A stretch of DNA of 64,000 nt. Source: Dreissena polymorpha (Eukaryota > Mollusca > Bivalvia > Myida > Dreissenidae). The stretch is taken from contig NC_068362.1 of NCBI RefSeq assembly GCF_020536995.1, positions 98,437,085 through 98,501,084 of the forward strand, written 5' to 3'. The position numbers and the translations under genes are program-made. Of this stretch, positions 54,062 through 64,000 are shown one piece after another. The notes under the pieces are model-generated. The model was not told the origin of the DNA. It saw nothing but the letters and a program-made list of their open reading frames with translations, and did not search any database. Each line of letters starts with the position of its first letter. The first letter of the stretch is position 1.

Positions 54062-54120
54062 GTTCGTAAGTGCGTTACATATCTGTTCGTAAGTGCGTTA
54101 CATATCTGTTCGTAAGTGTT
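54062..54120. repeat. 23-bp short tandem repeat, 2.5 units
   Basis: 'gttacatatctgttcgtaag' plus 'tgc', three times in a row with the last incomplete. Confidence 0.9.
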
Positions 54121-54369
54121 TTTGATACAAAATTAGATTTGAGTTAAACATAAAAACATTTAAGAATATAAGAATAAGTCTTACATTTATGTTTATTAGT
54201 CTAATTATGGTGAATAGAGGTTGTAAATTCCAAGATGGGGAATATTCGTAGTTCTCAGTCTACATTAAAATATGGAAGTGTTTGATGGATATACCGGTAG
54301 TATTTTAACTCAATATCGGTTCATATATAATTATTATTTTAAGACATCGTTTTTAACTGGGTGCTACTT

Positions 54370-56230
54370 GTACCACGCTAATTGTAATATAATGAAGAAA
54401 GCATTTGTATACGCATGAGGTTGTGTTTCAGAACGCCTTAACCACGCCCTACTCCACTCCGGCTTTCCCGGGACGTATGTTCCTTCGCACCGGCGTTGTA
54501 TACTCCCTCTGGATGAAATCGACTTTGTGGGACCTATTCGTCCTGCCAAACTTTTAAACTCCTCAGCATCTTCATTTGATCCACGAAAAGCGCCTGAACA
54601 CCGGCCATATCTAGCTGGTCGTCCCCCAACCGGATGTAGCGCGCCTTCGCAGCTTCCCGCATCGCCGCCTCGCCATCCAGCAACTTCCGCTCCAGCTGTT
54701 TCCTTCGCAAAGTGTTCTTGCTCCGCTTATTTTGTTTACTTGCCATATGAGCCTCGCGGATTCCCGCGATCTCCGCGCGTGTCTTTTCTGGATCGTACAT
54801 ATAGTTTGGATTTTCTCGGATGTATTCGTTCACTTTTTCTTCAAACTGATCCATATTGTCTTCCAGATATAAACCAGTCGCCACTTCACCGAGAAGCATT
54901 CATCTTTTCATTTCCTTGTACAAATCATCGCCAATCGACTCGTCGTTAATTTCGTTGTCTATATTGATACTGAAAGTTTTTTCTCGAATCGAACGGGACG
55001 GTTTCGGCGCTTTTGCTCGCTCATCAATCGTCATGTAATCGTGTGAATCGAACGGAATGCGTGTTTTTCCCTCACGTAGCAGATTCGAGACCCTTCGCAC
55101 GACTTCTACTGACTTCTTCTGGGTCTCCAACGCAATCTTCTGAGCCGCATTAGGACTGATGTGTCACTGTCCGTCGTCGTAGTTGGTGATTGGTGTCGCC
55201 GGAATGTTGGTTGGCCGATTGTGGTGGAAACCTCCTGATGAAATCATCGGTACTGACAGGGAAACACTGCCGTCTTGGGAGCCCGGATGTGCAATTCATG
55301 ACTGACCTTGCTCTGTGTGGGCTCCTGCGGACGCTTGTGAGGGCAGCTGAAGGTATGTGGTGGTCTTTGTGGCCCACGAGCCGCCTTTAACGAAAATAAA
55401 GTTGCCTTTACCAGACGACGCGGGCGACGACGTCAGATTGGAATTCGGGGATTTAGGCGACATTGTCCGTGTTGGCGAAAGTTTACTTCTCTGTGAAGTG
55501 TTTGTGGAATTTGAAATTCCCGTATTGTTATTCTTTGGGATATTTAGAGTCAATTGTTTTGAAAAGTGAGCACTTTTGTCAGCATCGTTATTGCCTGAAC
55601 TATAAGCATTTTCTCTTTTTATTTCAACAGGTTTTACCGGTGATGCTGTATCAACGAAAATATAGAATTTTCTAGTTCTGCGCAGTGACTCTGGCACGGG
55701 ACCGGATACAGTAACCTCTTTTTCATTCCCATTTCTACCAGAAACAGAGGGCGACCCACCATGTGTGGCGGGTGACAAAGCGCCATTTGACATAGCCGAT
55801 CTAGCAGTGGGTGGTCGCGAAGGAATTCGGAAATAGCAGTTCTATTGCCTGCAAAATTCACTGAACGTGTCACTGCCGAATGTGTAGCTCGGACGCTCCT
55901 GGCGCTACGCAAACCTTTCTCGTCCAAACTTTGCCCAAACCGGGGCACGGCGCTCTTTGCCCGAGGCTGCAATTTTAGCCATTTCTCAGCAGCGTATTTC
56001 TTTATTGTACGAATGCGGATTATGTTCGATAGCTGGTGTATTTCGATAGTTTTACTCTTGTAAAATTGCCACTGAACTATCGGTCAGATCGACACCGACC
56101 TAGCATTTCTTTGAGTTCGAGAAGTATTTTCTTGTAGTTTATGTCGGCAAGTAGCCGTTTGTGGTCATTTTTCGTCACGAGGCAACCTTTCCCAACAAAA
56201 TGGTACATAGTTTACGAAAATCGACCGCCA
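54370..56230 (-). pseudogene. Intronless degraded copy of a host gene (probable processed pseudogene)
   Basis: Protein-like sequence runs without introns for about 1.8 kb, but in changing frames. In minus-strand order: 'GKGCLVTKNDHKRLLADINY' (about 56190), 'TIKKYAAEKWLKL' then 'AVPRFGQSLDEKGLRSARS' (55990-55850), 'SRPPTARSAMSNGALSPATH' to 'FIFVKGG' (55840-55370), 'NAAQKIALETQKKSVEVVRR' (55150-55070), an in-frame TGA at 54902-54900, then 'LEDNMDQFEEKVNEYIRENP' and 'DDQLDMAGVQALFVDQMKML' to a TAG at 54534. At least three frame changes and two or more stops are needed, so it is not expressed as one protein. GC content and codon use are unlike the AT-rich surroundings. I do not recognise the parent family; the C-terminal part is charged and helical. 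No poly(A) tail remains. Confidence 0.65.
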
Positions 56231-56600
56231 TTTAGGCAATAAATCGCATAAAATGTTGATGAAGGTGATTTTCCTGTGTCAAGAGATACCGTGTTCATAT
56301 ATAACATATCAGATTTTTCCGATACCGCAGACACCAATCTGGATGTGGCAAAAACAAAAGAAGAAAATTATATACTTAATACTAAATCAATCATGTTACC
56401 CCAGGGGCGTGATTTTAAGTAACTATGTGTATTTGGCCCCGGTCACCTACATTTGTAGCGGACCGGAACACATTGAACAGCTTTTAAAAAAGGTCACCCA
56501 AGGATAATTCCTGAAAAGGTTCTTGAAAATCTGCCCAGCGGTTTAGAAGATGATTAAGTCCCATGACTGCGAACATTATAAAGCCAAATTGAAATTGGGC

Positions 56601-56828
56601 CTGGCTCTGTGAAAAGGGGGTTCGATGCATGTGCGTAAAGTATCGTCCCAGATAAGCGTGTTCAGTCCGCACAGGCTAATCAGGGACGACACTATCCGCC
56701 TACACTAGATTTTTGCTCAGAATAGACTTTCTAGAAACGAAAAATAAAAACGGAACATGTCGGACTGCACAAGCTTATCCGGGACCACACCTTACGCACA
56801 TGCATTAAACCCCCTTTTCACAGAGCAC
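56601..56828. mobile_element. MITE family M2 copy
   Basis: Starts 'ctggctctgtgaaaaggggg' and ends 'cccccttttcacagagcac', with the 'tcagtccgcacaggctaatc' word inside. Confidence 0.8.
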
Positions 56829-58149
56829 AGCTCATTTTTTTGTGTTTACTTTATTGTTTATTGCGTCATAATTTCAGAAATTTACATTATTAGATTAAAA
56901 ATTGTATCATACCCATATGCTGATATCTACCCAATAAAAGGCTCATGGTATATTGTTATCATGCCTCTACATTGATATCTGACAATTATAAAATGCACTT
57001 GAAAGTTGCAACTTAAAAGTCATCAAACATACAATATAGTTCACAGATGTTATATATTTTGACACAATAAACAACAAAAACACCAAAAGAAACATTTTAC
57101 AAATATGAAGACAAAGCGCTTTTTACGACCTAATTACCACGTCAAATGTCATACGTCATATTCATTCCCACAAAAATGCAACGTCGTAAGCGATTAAATA
57201 TTGTTACATATTAAAAATTTGTGGCAAAGAGGTATTATAAAACGGCCCTTTTGTAATGTAATATACAAAGAAAAAAGGGTTATGGGTCTTTACTCTGCAC
57301 TTACTCAAAAACCTCTAGCAATGTATGAAGTTTCATTTGAATCCATTCAATACTTTTGAATTTATGCTTTGCATGAGAAAATTACAATATATAGGTTTAT
57401 TTCGCAAAAATAGCAATGGGCACTTATATCGAAAAATATAGATATACTTATGCTTTTGCTTAAAATATCTTTTCTCAATGTTCTCTTTTGATATATGAAT
57501 TTAAATTAAAATCCCCTTAGTATATATGCAAAATGCATGGCAATGTATATAAACAAAGGGTAATGACTCTGTAAATAGTAAAGAAAACGTTATGATCCTT
57601 GTACTCGGCATTCCCTTTTTAAGCCACCTATGATTTTGCATATCCATTGGAATAATCCAATACTTCTATAAATTTTACTTAACTTAAGACATGGAATATA
57701 TAATCAAAGCGCTGTAAGCGCTGAAGGCATGAGGCTAGGTTAAGTGTGACGTAAATGCATTTAGGATGTTTTGTCCGAATTTCTCCCTTTGTCCGAATTT
57801 ATACGGATTGACCCTAGAGGTTGAGTGCAGAAGCTCAGAGAATGTAAGAAAAGACAATAGTTGTGTATATACTACAGTGTACATAGACGGTGAAGGACAA
57901 CATGATACAGGTTGTGGGAACGATAACCTTTTGTTCAACTCTACAGATCTGGTAGTGGTTCGTCTACATAGGCGGTGAAGATATACAACAACAACAACAT
58001 GGCCGCAAAAAACTGTTATTGTTGGCGTCAAATAAATCACTTTCAATAGCCTAAAATAGCTGTCTATTACATAATTAACAGACAAAGAAAAAACTAATAC
58101 TTCCTTTGTTATGTGTGTACAAAAAAAATCTACTTCAGCCCAAGTCTCA
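56829..58149. other. No gene recognised
   Basis: AT-rich DNA; several small overlapping frames near 57735-58175 lack recognisable domains. Confidence 0.4.
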
Positions 58150-58545
58150 CTTTTGCCGTTAGAGCCCCGGTCCATCCCGGTTTGCTAACGCCGGTCGACC
58201 GGCGAGGATCGGGATGATTTTTAACGCAGTCACACTATTTCCCGGTGCCGCCCCGGTTGAAGCCGGTCAACAGCCTGGCAGAGTCCTGGTCAACCCGGAC
58301 TGGCTACGGTTTATTCCGGTAAAGTCTCGGAAGAGCCCCGGTTGTCGCCGTTCGTGCCCCGGTGAAAGCCGGCAGCGTCCCGGCATAGCCCCAGTTGTCG
58401 CCGGTAGTGCCCCGGTGAGCTCCGATGAAAGCCGGCAGCATCCCGGCAGAGCCCCGGTATACCGTAACACCGCCGGCACTCACCGTGTCTATACCGACAT
58501 CAGACCCCGGCAGAGCTACGGCAACGCCCCGGTTCTGCAGCGTCT
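58150..58545. repeat. GC-rich 21/63-bp repeat tract
   Basis: Imperfect repeats of 'gccccggttgtcgccggtag' type. A 63-bp higher unit is visible between 58368 and 58431 ('gccggcagc'). It is strikingly GC-rich in AT-rich surroundings. Open frames on both strands follow from the period being a multiple of three. Confidence 0.75.
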
Positions 58546-58589
58546 TCCTGACGTAGTATTTTTGCTCAGTCCATTCATGATATGAGGCT

Positions 58590-59475
58590 TTTAATAGATG
58601 CGCCTGTCGATAAACAAAGAAAAGTCCACGGGGGATAACAACGCAATAGGTTACGCTCTCACATACACCTCAATGACGTAGTACAGGTTGTTAATTGAGG
58701 CTATTAATAGATTAGGGAAAAAGTTAACGCTTATTTATATTCTAAATTTATAAAACGTTGAACATAAGTTCAACAATAACTTCAGCGATACGATAGACAA
58801 AAAAAAATGTTTCATAATCGCTTAACCCGAATATAAAAACAATTTATAATAATAATACGAATGACCTGTTTCGTAACCTCGTTCATGCTACTACAGCGGG
58901 TATTTCTGGAAAACGTTCTTTGGTCCTCAACATATAGCGGCGATATTTTGTATTTACGGGTGCTAGCAACGCAATAGTAGAAGGTTTAGCTTGTTTATAT
59001 TTACAGTTCTCAATACATAGACAGTTGGATATGAGTTTATCAATTACTACAGGCATACTATAGGCAACCTCGACAATGCTTTATAATCGCTCAAACCGAA
59101 AACAACTAAATATATTATATGAAATATTTTTATAACAATAAATATCTTTTAAAAATGTAGTCGGCGTATACGCTGACTTTGAAATCAAGTTTACAATTTA
59201 CTTTTATAAATAAATAAATATAATAAACAAAAGTTAAACTATTGTGTTGTGTTTTTCACTTGTAAGTTACATATTCACCGCATGAAATGTGTGTTAGCAT
59301 TGTCAAACCACACATTAGTGTGAGTAGATAAAAAATATACTACGGGAGAGCACATTATATGTTTCCTCATATGCCTTGTTATGAGTATCTTTCTTCACTA
59401 TCAAAATATATCGTATGTTGATATTTGATTTAAACGCAGTTTTCTTTCGACACATTTAAATCACACGTCAATAGC
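58590..59475. other. No gene recognised
   Basis: AT-rich intergenic DNA; nothing supported. Confidence 0.4.
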
Positions 59476-59683
59476 GCCGTCATGCGAAAATGGGTCTTAT
59501 GCGTTTCGGCAAGCGTTTGTTACACCCAACATGTGCTTTTGCGCAGTCAGGCCATAGGCGATGCTGTTCGCTATAAAATCACTCAATATGTTTTGTTTCT
59601 CCTTACCAGAAGGAGAGATATCTGAGTGGGCTATTGATATGATGGGCGCATATGGAATAAGACCCATTTTCACATGACGAGGG
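59476..59683. mobile_element. MITE family M3 with about 25-bp TIRs
   Basis: The left end 'cgtcatgcgaaaatgggtct' and the right end 'agacccattttcacatgacg' are inverted and nearly identical. It is about 208 bp and has no coding capacity. Confidence 0.75.
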
Positions 59684-62123
59684 TAATTACACATCTCATT
59701 GCGAATTGAAAATGCCACATTTAAGAACAATGCTTTTTGATACAAAATTGAATTCAAAATAGCAAACTTGTTAATAATGGCAGCCTATCCACACATAAAG
59801 GAATGATTTCCAGACGTGCTGACCAAGTACGGCAAACATTGTGGTATGATAATTAAACGATTTTCTCTTATCGTGACACTATTTCGCTTATGATTGTTTT
59901 CTTATCTTGGAGGCGAAAGTGAAATTCTGCGAGATGGATTGTAACGCGTAATTGTAACAGGGCCACAATTTGTGTCGTTCGAGTATACAGAGAGTAGTCC
60001 GGAATTCCTTACACTGAACAGTGCTACATCCTTTGAATTGAGCACATATGCAGTGATGTAGCAAAAATTCAGAGGTTGTATCTCGAATCAGCTTATTAAA
60101 TATTCGAAAATTTTCACGCGTGTCTGTTGGTGTTATGTTAAAGTCACTAAGATGAAAACTGAGTAAAACAGCTACGCCTAAAAGCGCATTAGTGCTCTAT
60201 ACCTATGTTTATGTCAGCGTTGTTGACACCGTATGAACTGCTCGGGTAACAAGTAAAGCATAAACAGCAATGTTTATATACTTTTATTCCTCCATATACA
60301 AGATACGAAGATTATTGTATATTTTGAATTTGTATATGGTGTCAAAAATCAAAAGTTTTGTACACGGAACTTTCATTATGAATTTATATTCTTGGTGAGA
60401 TAGTTATTTGATATTAGAAAAAATATTCCTTTAATATGATGGTGACTGCAAAATTTCTTTATATTAATTCCTCATTACCATTTTCATCATACTTTCTAGG
60501 CTTTCAGAACGTCCAAAAAGCATGTTGTTTTTATTTTGTCTAAGTTATTTCTATGAAATAATAAGGATGATAAAAAGTGCTCACAAAACTCGACCCGTGC
60601 GCTATGACACACACTTTATAAAGTTGAATAGGGTGTGTTCATTTCAAATTTGCGATTGATTTTGATAAATGAATGGCGTGTTAAATTATGCAATAGCGAA
60701 TATCTTCAGTGCCTTCAGCGCTTTGATTTGTTTAATTTTTTCAATTCACCAAAACGTGAAAATGCCCCTTTGAGACCACCGCGCATTGTTTTGCCTTCGA
60801 TTATCATCGCAAGGGTTAAGGATAGAAACGGGACGATGTGATTCTGCTAGTCCTCTGATAGGCAGCACGATATTGAGAATGAATTTTGTGTCATCATTAT
60901 ATGTATTAAATTGTCAAATAGAAGTACGCCAGCACTTTTTGAAAAGGTGTTATTATAATAAATTGAGTATGTTTAAAAACGTTCAGCTAATGCTTATTGA
61001 AACCACACACATCTGAAATAATATGACTGTTTAAATATATGTATTTTGAAAATAAGCATAGGACCAACTATATAAATATGAACCAGTGGCATCACTTGTT
61101 TAGTGGGAGTTAATCTTATTTGGCTATTTGCACATGTGTAATTAAATAAAATTTCAGTTTTGCTATTAAATACCACTTATATTGTACAATCATATGTATT
61201 TTATGTCAAAGTTTGTCGTTGTTGTTTGTACATAATAATACATAATTTAGTACCCATTTTGTTCAATAATACTTAGATTCCTTATATAAAACTCGCATTG
61301 AATATGTTACGAACATTCTCCGGAATTGACGTAACTACTGTCAATCACATTTCCTTGACATGCTAGTTTGATAATAAGTGTGTAAACAACAAAAAATGGA
61401 CTCGGTAGCCTTCCATGGACATGACATATTCTTGCATATAAATTGCGTTGTCGTCTGGTGGTTTTCTCAAGCCGTGCCATACACTTGAAGCGACAAGGAT
61501 AAACTGCATCCCGCCACAAGGTTAGACTTATTAAAATTGTAATAATAATAATAATCAAAATAATGATAACAATCATAATTTTAATAACCATTTTATTAAT
61601 TTTTATATATTGTTATAGCTGACCCATCAATTATTTGAATAATTGACATTATTAAGATGATTTGTTATAATATATAAAAAATCAATATTCAAACGTTAAT
61701 TTTCTAATTATAAATTTAAATTTTAATCAATCACAAAACCATCACACGTGATAAATTCTTCTCCTTTGGGTTGTGAAACAATGCAGTCGACTGATTTCAG
61801 TTCAGTTTTTGTTAGTTGTTGTTTACAAAGAATATTTTAAGTGACGCTTACCACTGGTAGAAAAAATAATCATATATGGTCTCCCATGTTATAATTTACG
61901 TATGTTTATAATTCGGTGATATGAAAAGAAGACTCATATGTTATTTGTATTGGCTTATTCAAAATAAACATGATAAAAACAATATTAAAGAACGGTTCTT
62001 CAATAAGGTATACACTCCTTAAAGTTATATGTATTTAAAAATTACTAAACATATTTGTAATTTATATACACGTGCAAATTCAATTTATGCAGTTCTAATT
62101 TGAAGTTTGATTTTATTATCTAG
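59684..62123. other. Upstream region of the receptor gene, nothing firm
   Basis: AT-rich. 'caccaaaacgtgaaaatgcc' at about 60748 resembles a terminus of the M4 family. A splice acceptor 'attttattatctag' at 62110-62123 shows that at least one 5' non-coding exon lies upstream, but I could not place it. Confidence 0.4.
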
Positions 62124-62143
62124 GTCTATTTGCTGAGATCACA

Positions 62144-62841
62144 ATGTCAGCTAACGCTTCCGACAAACTATTGACATCAGCAAGACTACTTTTCTCAAAT
62201 GGAGACGTCAACGTGTCCTCGACTGCCGACCCTTATATTTCACGTTACCCGATAACTGACAACGTTTCAGCCACTCGCGACCAATTCGAACCTATCAGCG
62301 GGGACAATAATACTGAGGCTACGACCGACGAGCAGTTTGTTCCCCGCAGCGGATATGACTTTCCGGTGTTCGGCATGGAGGACGGAACGTTTGTCTACCT
62401 TCACAGCCTTGCCATTGGTTGCCTGATCACCAGCTTCATCTGCGCCATCATCACACTCGTTCTCTCTTTCCGGAACAACAATAGCCTCACTTTCTTCAGC
62501 AAGTGGTCCCGTAGCGAGCGCTACGTCGTCTACATGGCGATCTGTGACGGTGTCTTCAATTTTTGGCACACTATTGAGCACGTGCACGGCCTCGCGGTGT
62601 TCGGACACGTGCGCCCTAAGGAGCTGTGCGCCTTCTACGGCTTCATGGTCACGGTTTTCATCGGGTCCCAGAACCTGCTGGTGAACGTCATCGCCATCAG
62701 CGTGTTTTTCATCATCTACTTCGACAAGAATATCAACTTTGGCCAGAGAGACTGGAAGCTCCTTCTCTATTGCTTTGGAGTACCGTTTGTTGGGGCTGTA
62801 GCGGCAGCCGCCGGAGATCAGTTTGGACCAAGAGAATTATT
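62144..62841 (+). CDS. Receptor coding exon 1 (N-terminus to TM4)
   Basis: Ends TTA TT|gtgagt; the intron is 62842-63120. Without splicing, the frame would stop two codons later at TGA 62843-62845. Confidence 0.85.
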
Positions 62842-63637
62842 GTGAGTGTGTTTCATTTGTTCTTTGCTCTATCTATTGTGTTCTACATTTACATCCGGTC
62901 CATGCTTGCGTTTAAAAATTGTTAGTTTCTTCAATTATATATGTGCATTAATAACAAAAACAAATGACATATACACAATATGCTATGATAATGTAACCCT
63001 CCGTTCTATTTGAGTGCACATGTCATCTTCAAAGTTTGAATTAATTTAATTGTTATTCATATTTATAATTACAAGTATATGTTTACAATCATTACTAATA
63101 TCAGCTTTGTTTGATTTCAGCTGCGCATTCGACCAGGTGAAAGGCAGAATGAGCAACTTCCTCTTTAATACAATCCCGATTATCATTATCACCGCCGTCA
63201 ACATTATCCTATATATTTTGGCATGGAAACGTATCCGTGACGAGGCCCGCGAGACGAAGCAAGTCCTAGGCAATGATAATTCTCACATTGCTATCATGAA
63301 GAGGTCCCACAGGGCGGCAAGAAACATGTCCATGTTCGTGGTCGCTTTTTTCGCGCAGTGGTCAGGTGTTGCGGTGCACGCTGTCTGCGGGCTCGTCACT
63401 CCGCACATTCACATGGTCCTCTATTTCCTGATCGTTTTTTTTGCCAACATCGGCGGCCTCTTGAACCTCATCGTGTTTCTCATCATCCGCAAGTCGCGCA
63501 ATGCCCAGAGGAGCCCGGACAATCGTCAGATACTAGTCTTCAAGAGCAGCAACGTGACGTCCGGTACAAAGTCAATGGTATCATCATCCGCAAGTCGCGC
63601 ACCGCCCAAAAGTACCCAGAAAGTCGTCAGATGCTAG
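62144..63637 (+). CDS. Seven-helix receptor (atypical orphan GPCR), two coding exons
   Basis: Joining 62144-62841 and 63121-63637 gives 404 residues. The ATG is 20 bases after a splice acceptor. The extracellular N-terminus (about 85 residues) has four sequons. Helices: TM1 'LHSLAIGCLITSFICAIITL', TM2 'YVVYMAICDGVFNFW', TM3 'FMVTVFIGSQNLLVNVIAIS', TM4 'LLLYCFGVPFVGAVAAA', TM5 'TIPIIIITAVNIILYILAW', TM6 'NMSMFVVAFFAQWSGVAVHA', TM7 'LYFLIVFFANIGGLLNLIVF'. Cysteines at 'KELC' before TM3 and 'FCAFDQ' before TM5 could form the standard disulphide. There is no DRY after TM3, no CWxP in TM6 and no NPxxY in TM7, so it is not a canonical rhodopsin-like receptor; cAMP-receptor-like or lineage-specific orphan families are possible. 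The C-terminus is altered by a tandem duplication. Confidence 0.85.
63121..63637 (+). CDS. Receptor coding exon 2 (TM5 to C-terminus)
   Basis: Acceptor 'tttgatttcag'. The first C completes a Phe codon, followed by CAFDQVKGRMSNF. The stop at 63635-63637 lies in the second unit of a 101-bp tandem duplication, read in a different frame from the first. Confidence 0.85.
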
Positions 63638-63684
63638 TCTTGAAGAGCAGCAACGGGACGAGCGGTACAAAGTCAATGGATTGA
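63480..63684 (+). repeat. 101-bp tandem duplication at the receptor 3' end
   Basis: 'tcatcatccgcaagtcgcgc' starts at 63480 and again at 63581. Both units run to 'ggtacaaagtcaatgg'. The second unit, in its own frame, ends 'GTSGTKSMD' and TGA at 63682-63684, probably the ancestral C-terminus. Confidence 0.9.
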
Positions 63685-64000
63685 AGGTTGGAATAATACA
63701 CTTTTTTCTGTCTGAGGCGTTTCTATTCGCAGCGCAAATAAACCGGTACTAGAACGATATAAAGTCCAACCTGTCTAGCGGTCACCTGCCTACAACGGTC
63801 AGCAAAATTCCTTTTCAAGACGAAAATCATTCTATAGATTACACCTTAGTATACGGTCACCTGGCTTTAGCGGCCAAAGGTCAGTGCATTTTACTCTCAA
63901 AGTCATTTATCACCTGTGTTCGAAAATGCAAATTTTTCAGTATGTTTAACATGATTTTAGACAACGTGATTGTAAAATTAATATCTGAAATTTGTGTGTC

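Noticed and set aside
28103-62000. The missing 5' exons of prominin (signal peptide, TM1, TM2)
   Set aside because: I looked for Cys-rich TM1-TM2 text with splice sites and found none that I could support.
62267-62608. Minus-strand frame of 113 codons
   Set aside because: Shadow of the receptor exon on the opposite strand.
63358-63684. Plus-strand frame of 108 codons as a gene
   Set aside because: It overlaps receptor exon 2 in another frame; only its last part is meaningful, as the probable old C-terminus.

Overview
The window is animal nuclear DNA: AT-rich, intron-bearing and packed with repeats. It looks like a bivalve mollusc, most likely a dreissenid mussel. That is an inference from the style of the repeats (tandem arrays built on 'gaccttgacctttgacctagtgacc' and short hairpin MITEs), not the result of a search. 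Two host genes can be read. One is most of a minus-strand prominin (CD133) gene, 20 exons from 27888 down to 8400, joined here by hand from splice sites and reading phase. The other is a plus-strand two-exon gene for an atypical seven-helix receptor at 62144-63637. A degraded, intronless host-gene copy (probable processed pseudogene) lies at about 54370-56230 on the minus strand.

Layout. 1-1.67 kb: 3' end of a LINE. 1.93-6.27 kb: an apparently whole Penelope-like element (PLE) on the minus strand with two ORFs, direct pseudo-LTRs, a short inverted tail and a hammerhead ribozyme motif in each pseudo-LTR; it sits in a (TA)n tract. 6.6-7.2 kb: a 32-bp minisatellite. 8.4-27.9 kb: prominin, with introns holding MITEs, microsatellites, a TIR element with a THAP-domain exon, and a head-to-head pair of TIR elements with a tRNA-like core. 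A 100-N assembly gap (28003-28102) cuts the locus upstream of the first exon seen; the 5' prominin exons were not found in the window. 28.1-31.8 kb: a diverged duplicated segment, one copy interrupted by a foldback and a Crypton-type tyrosine recombinase remnant. 30-45 kb: four families of tandem satellites with 145-180 bp units. 45-62 kb: mostly AT-rich non-coding DNA with scattered MITEs, one probable solo LTR, short minisatellites and the pseudogene.

The strongest leads are as follows. The PLE has a canonical T TTT TTA slippery heptamer exactly where ORF2, which lacks an ATG, opens in the -1 frame. Its hammerhead cleavage site lies within 3 nt of the boundary of its inverted tail. The satellite at 43.2-45.0 kb repeats a perfect 15-bp oestrogen response element plus DR0/DR1/DR2 half-site arrays. 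The receptor gene has a 101-bp tandem duplication at its 3' end that replaces the C-terminus by changing frame.

All assignments come from reading the sequence; no database search or folding program was run.
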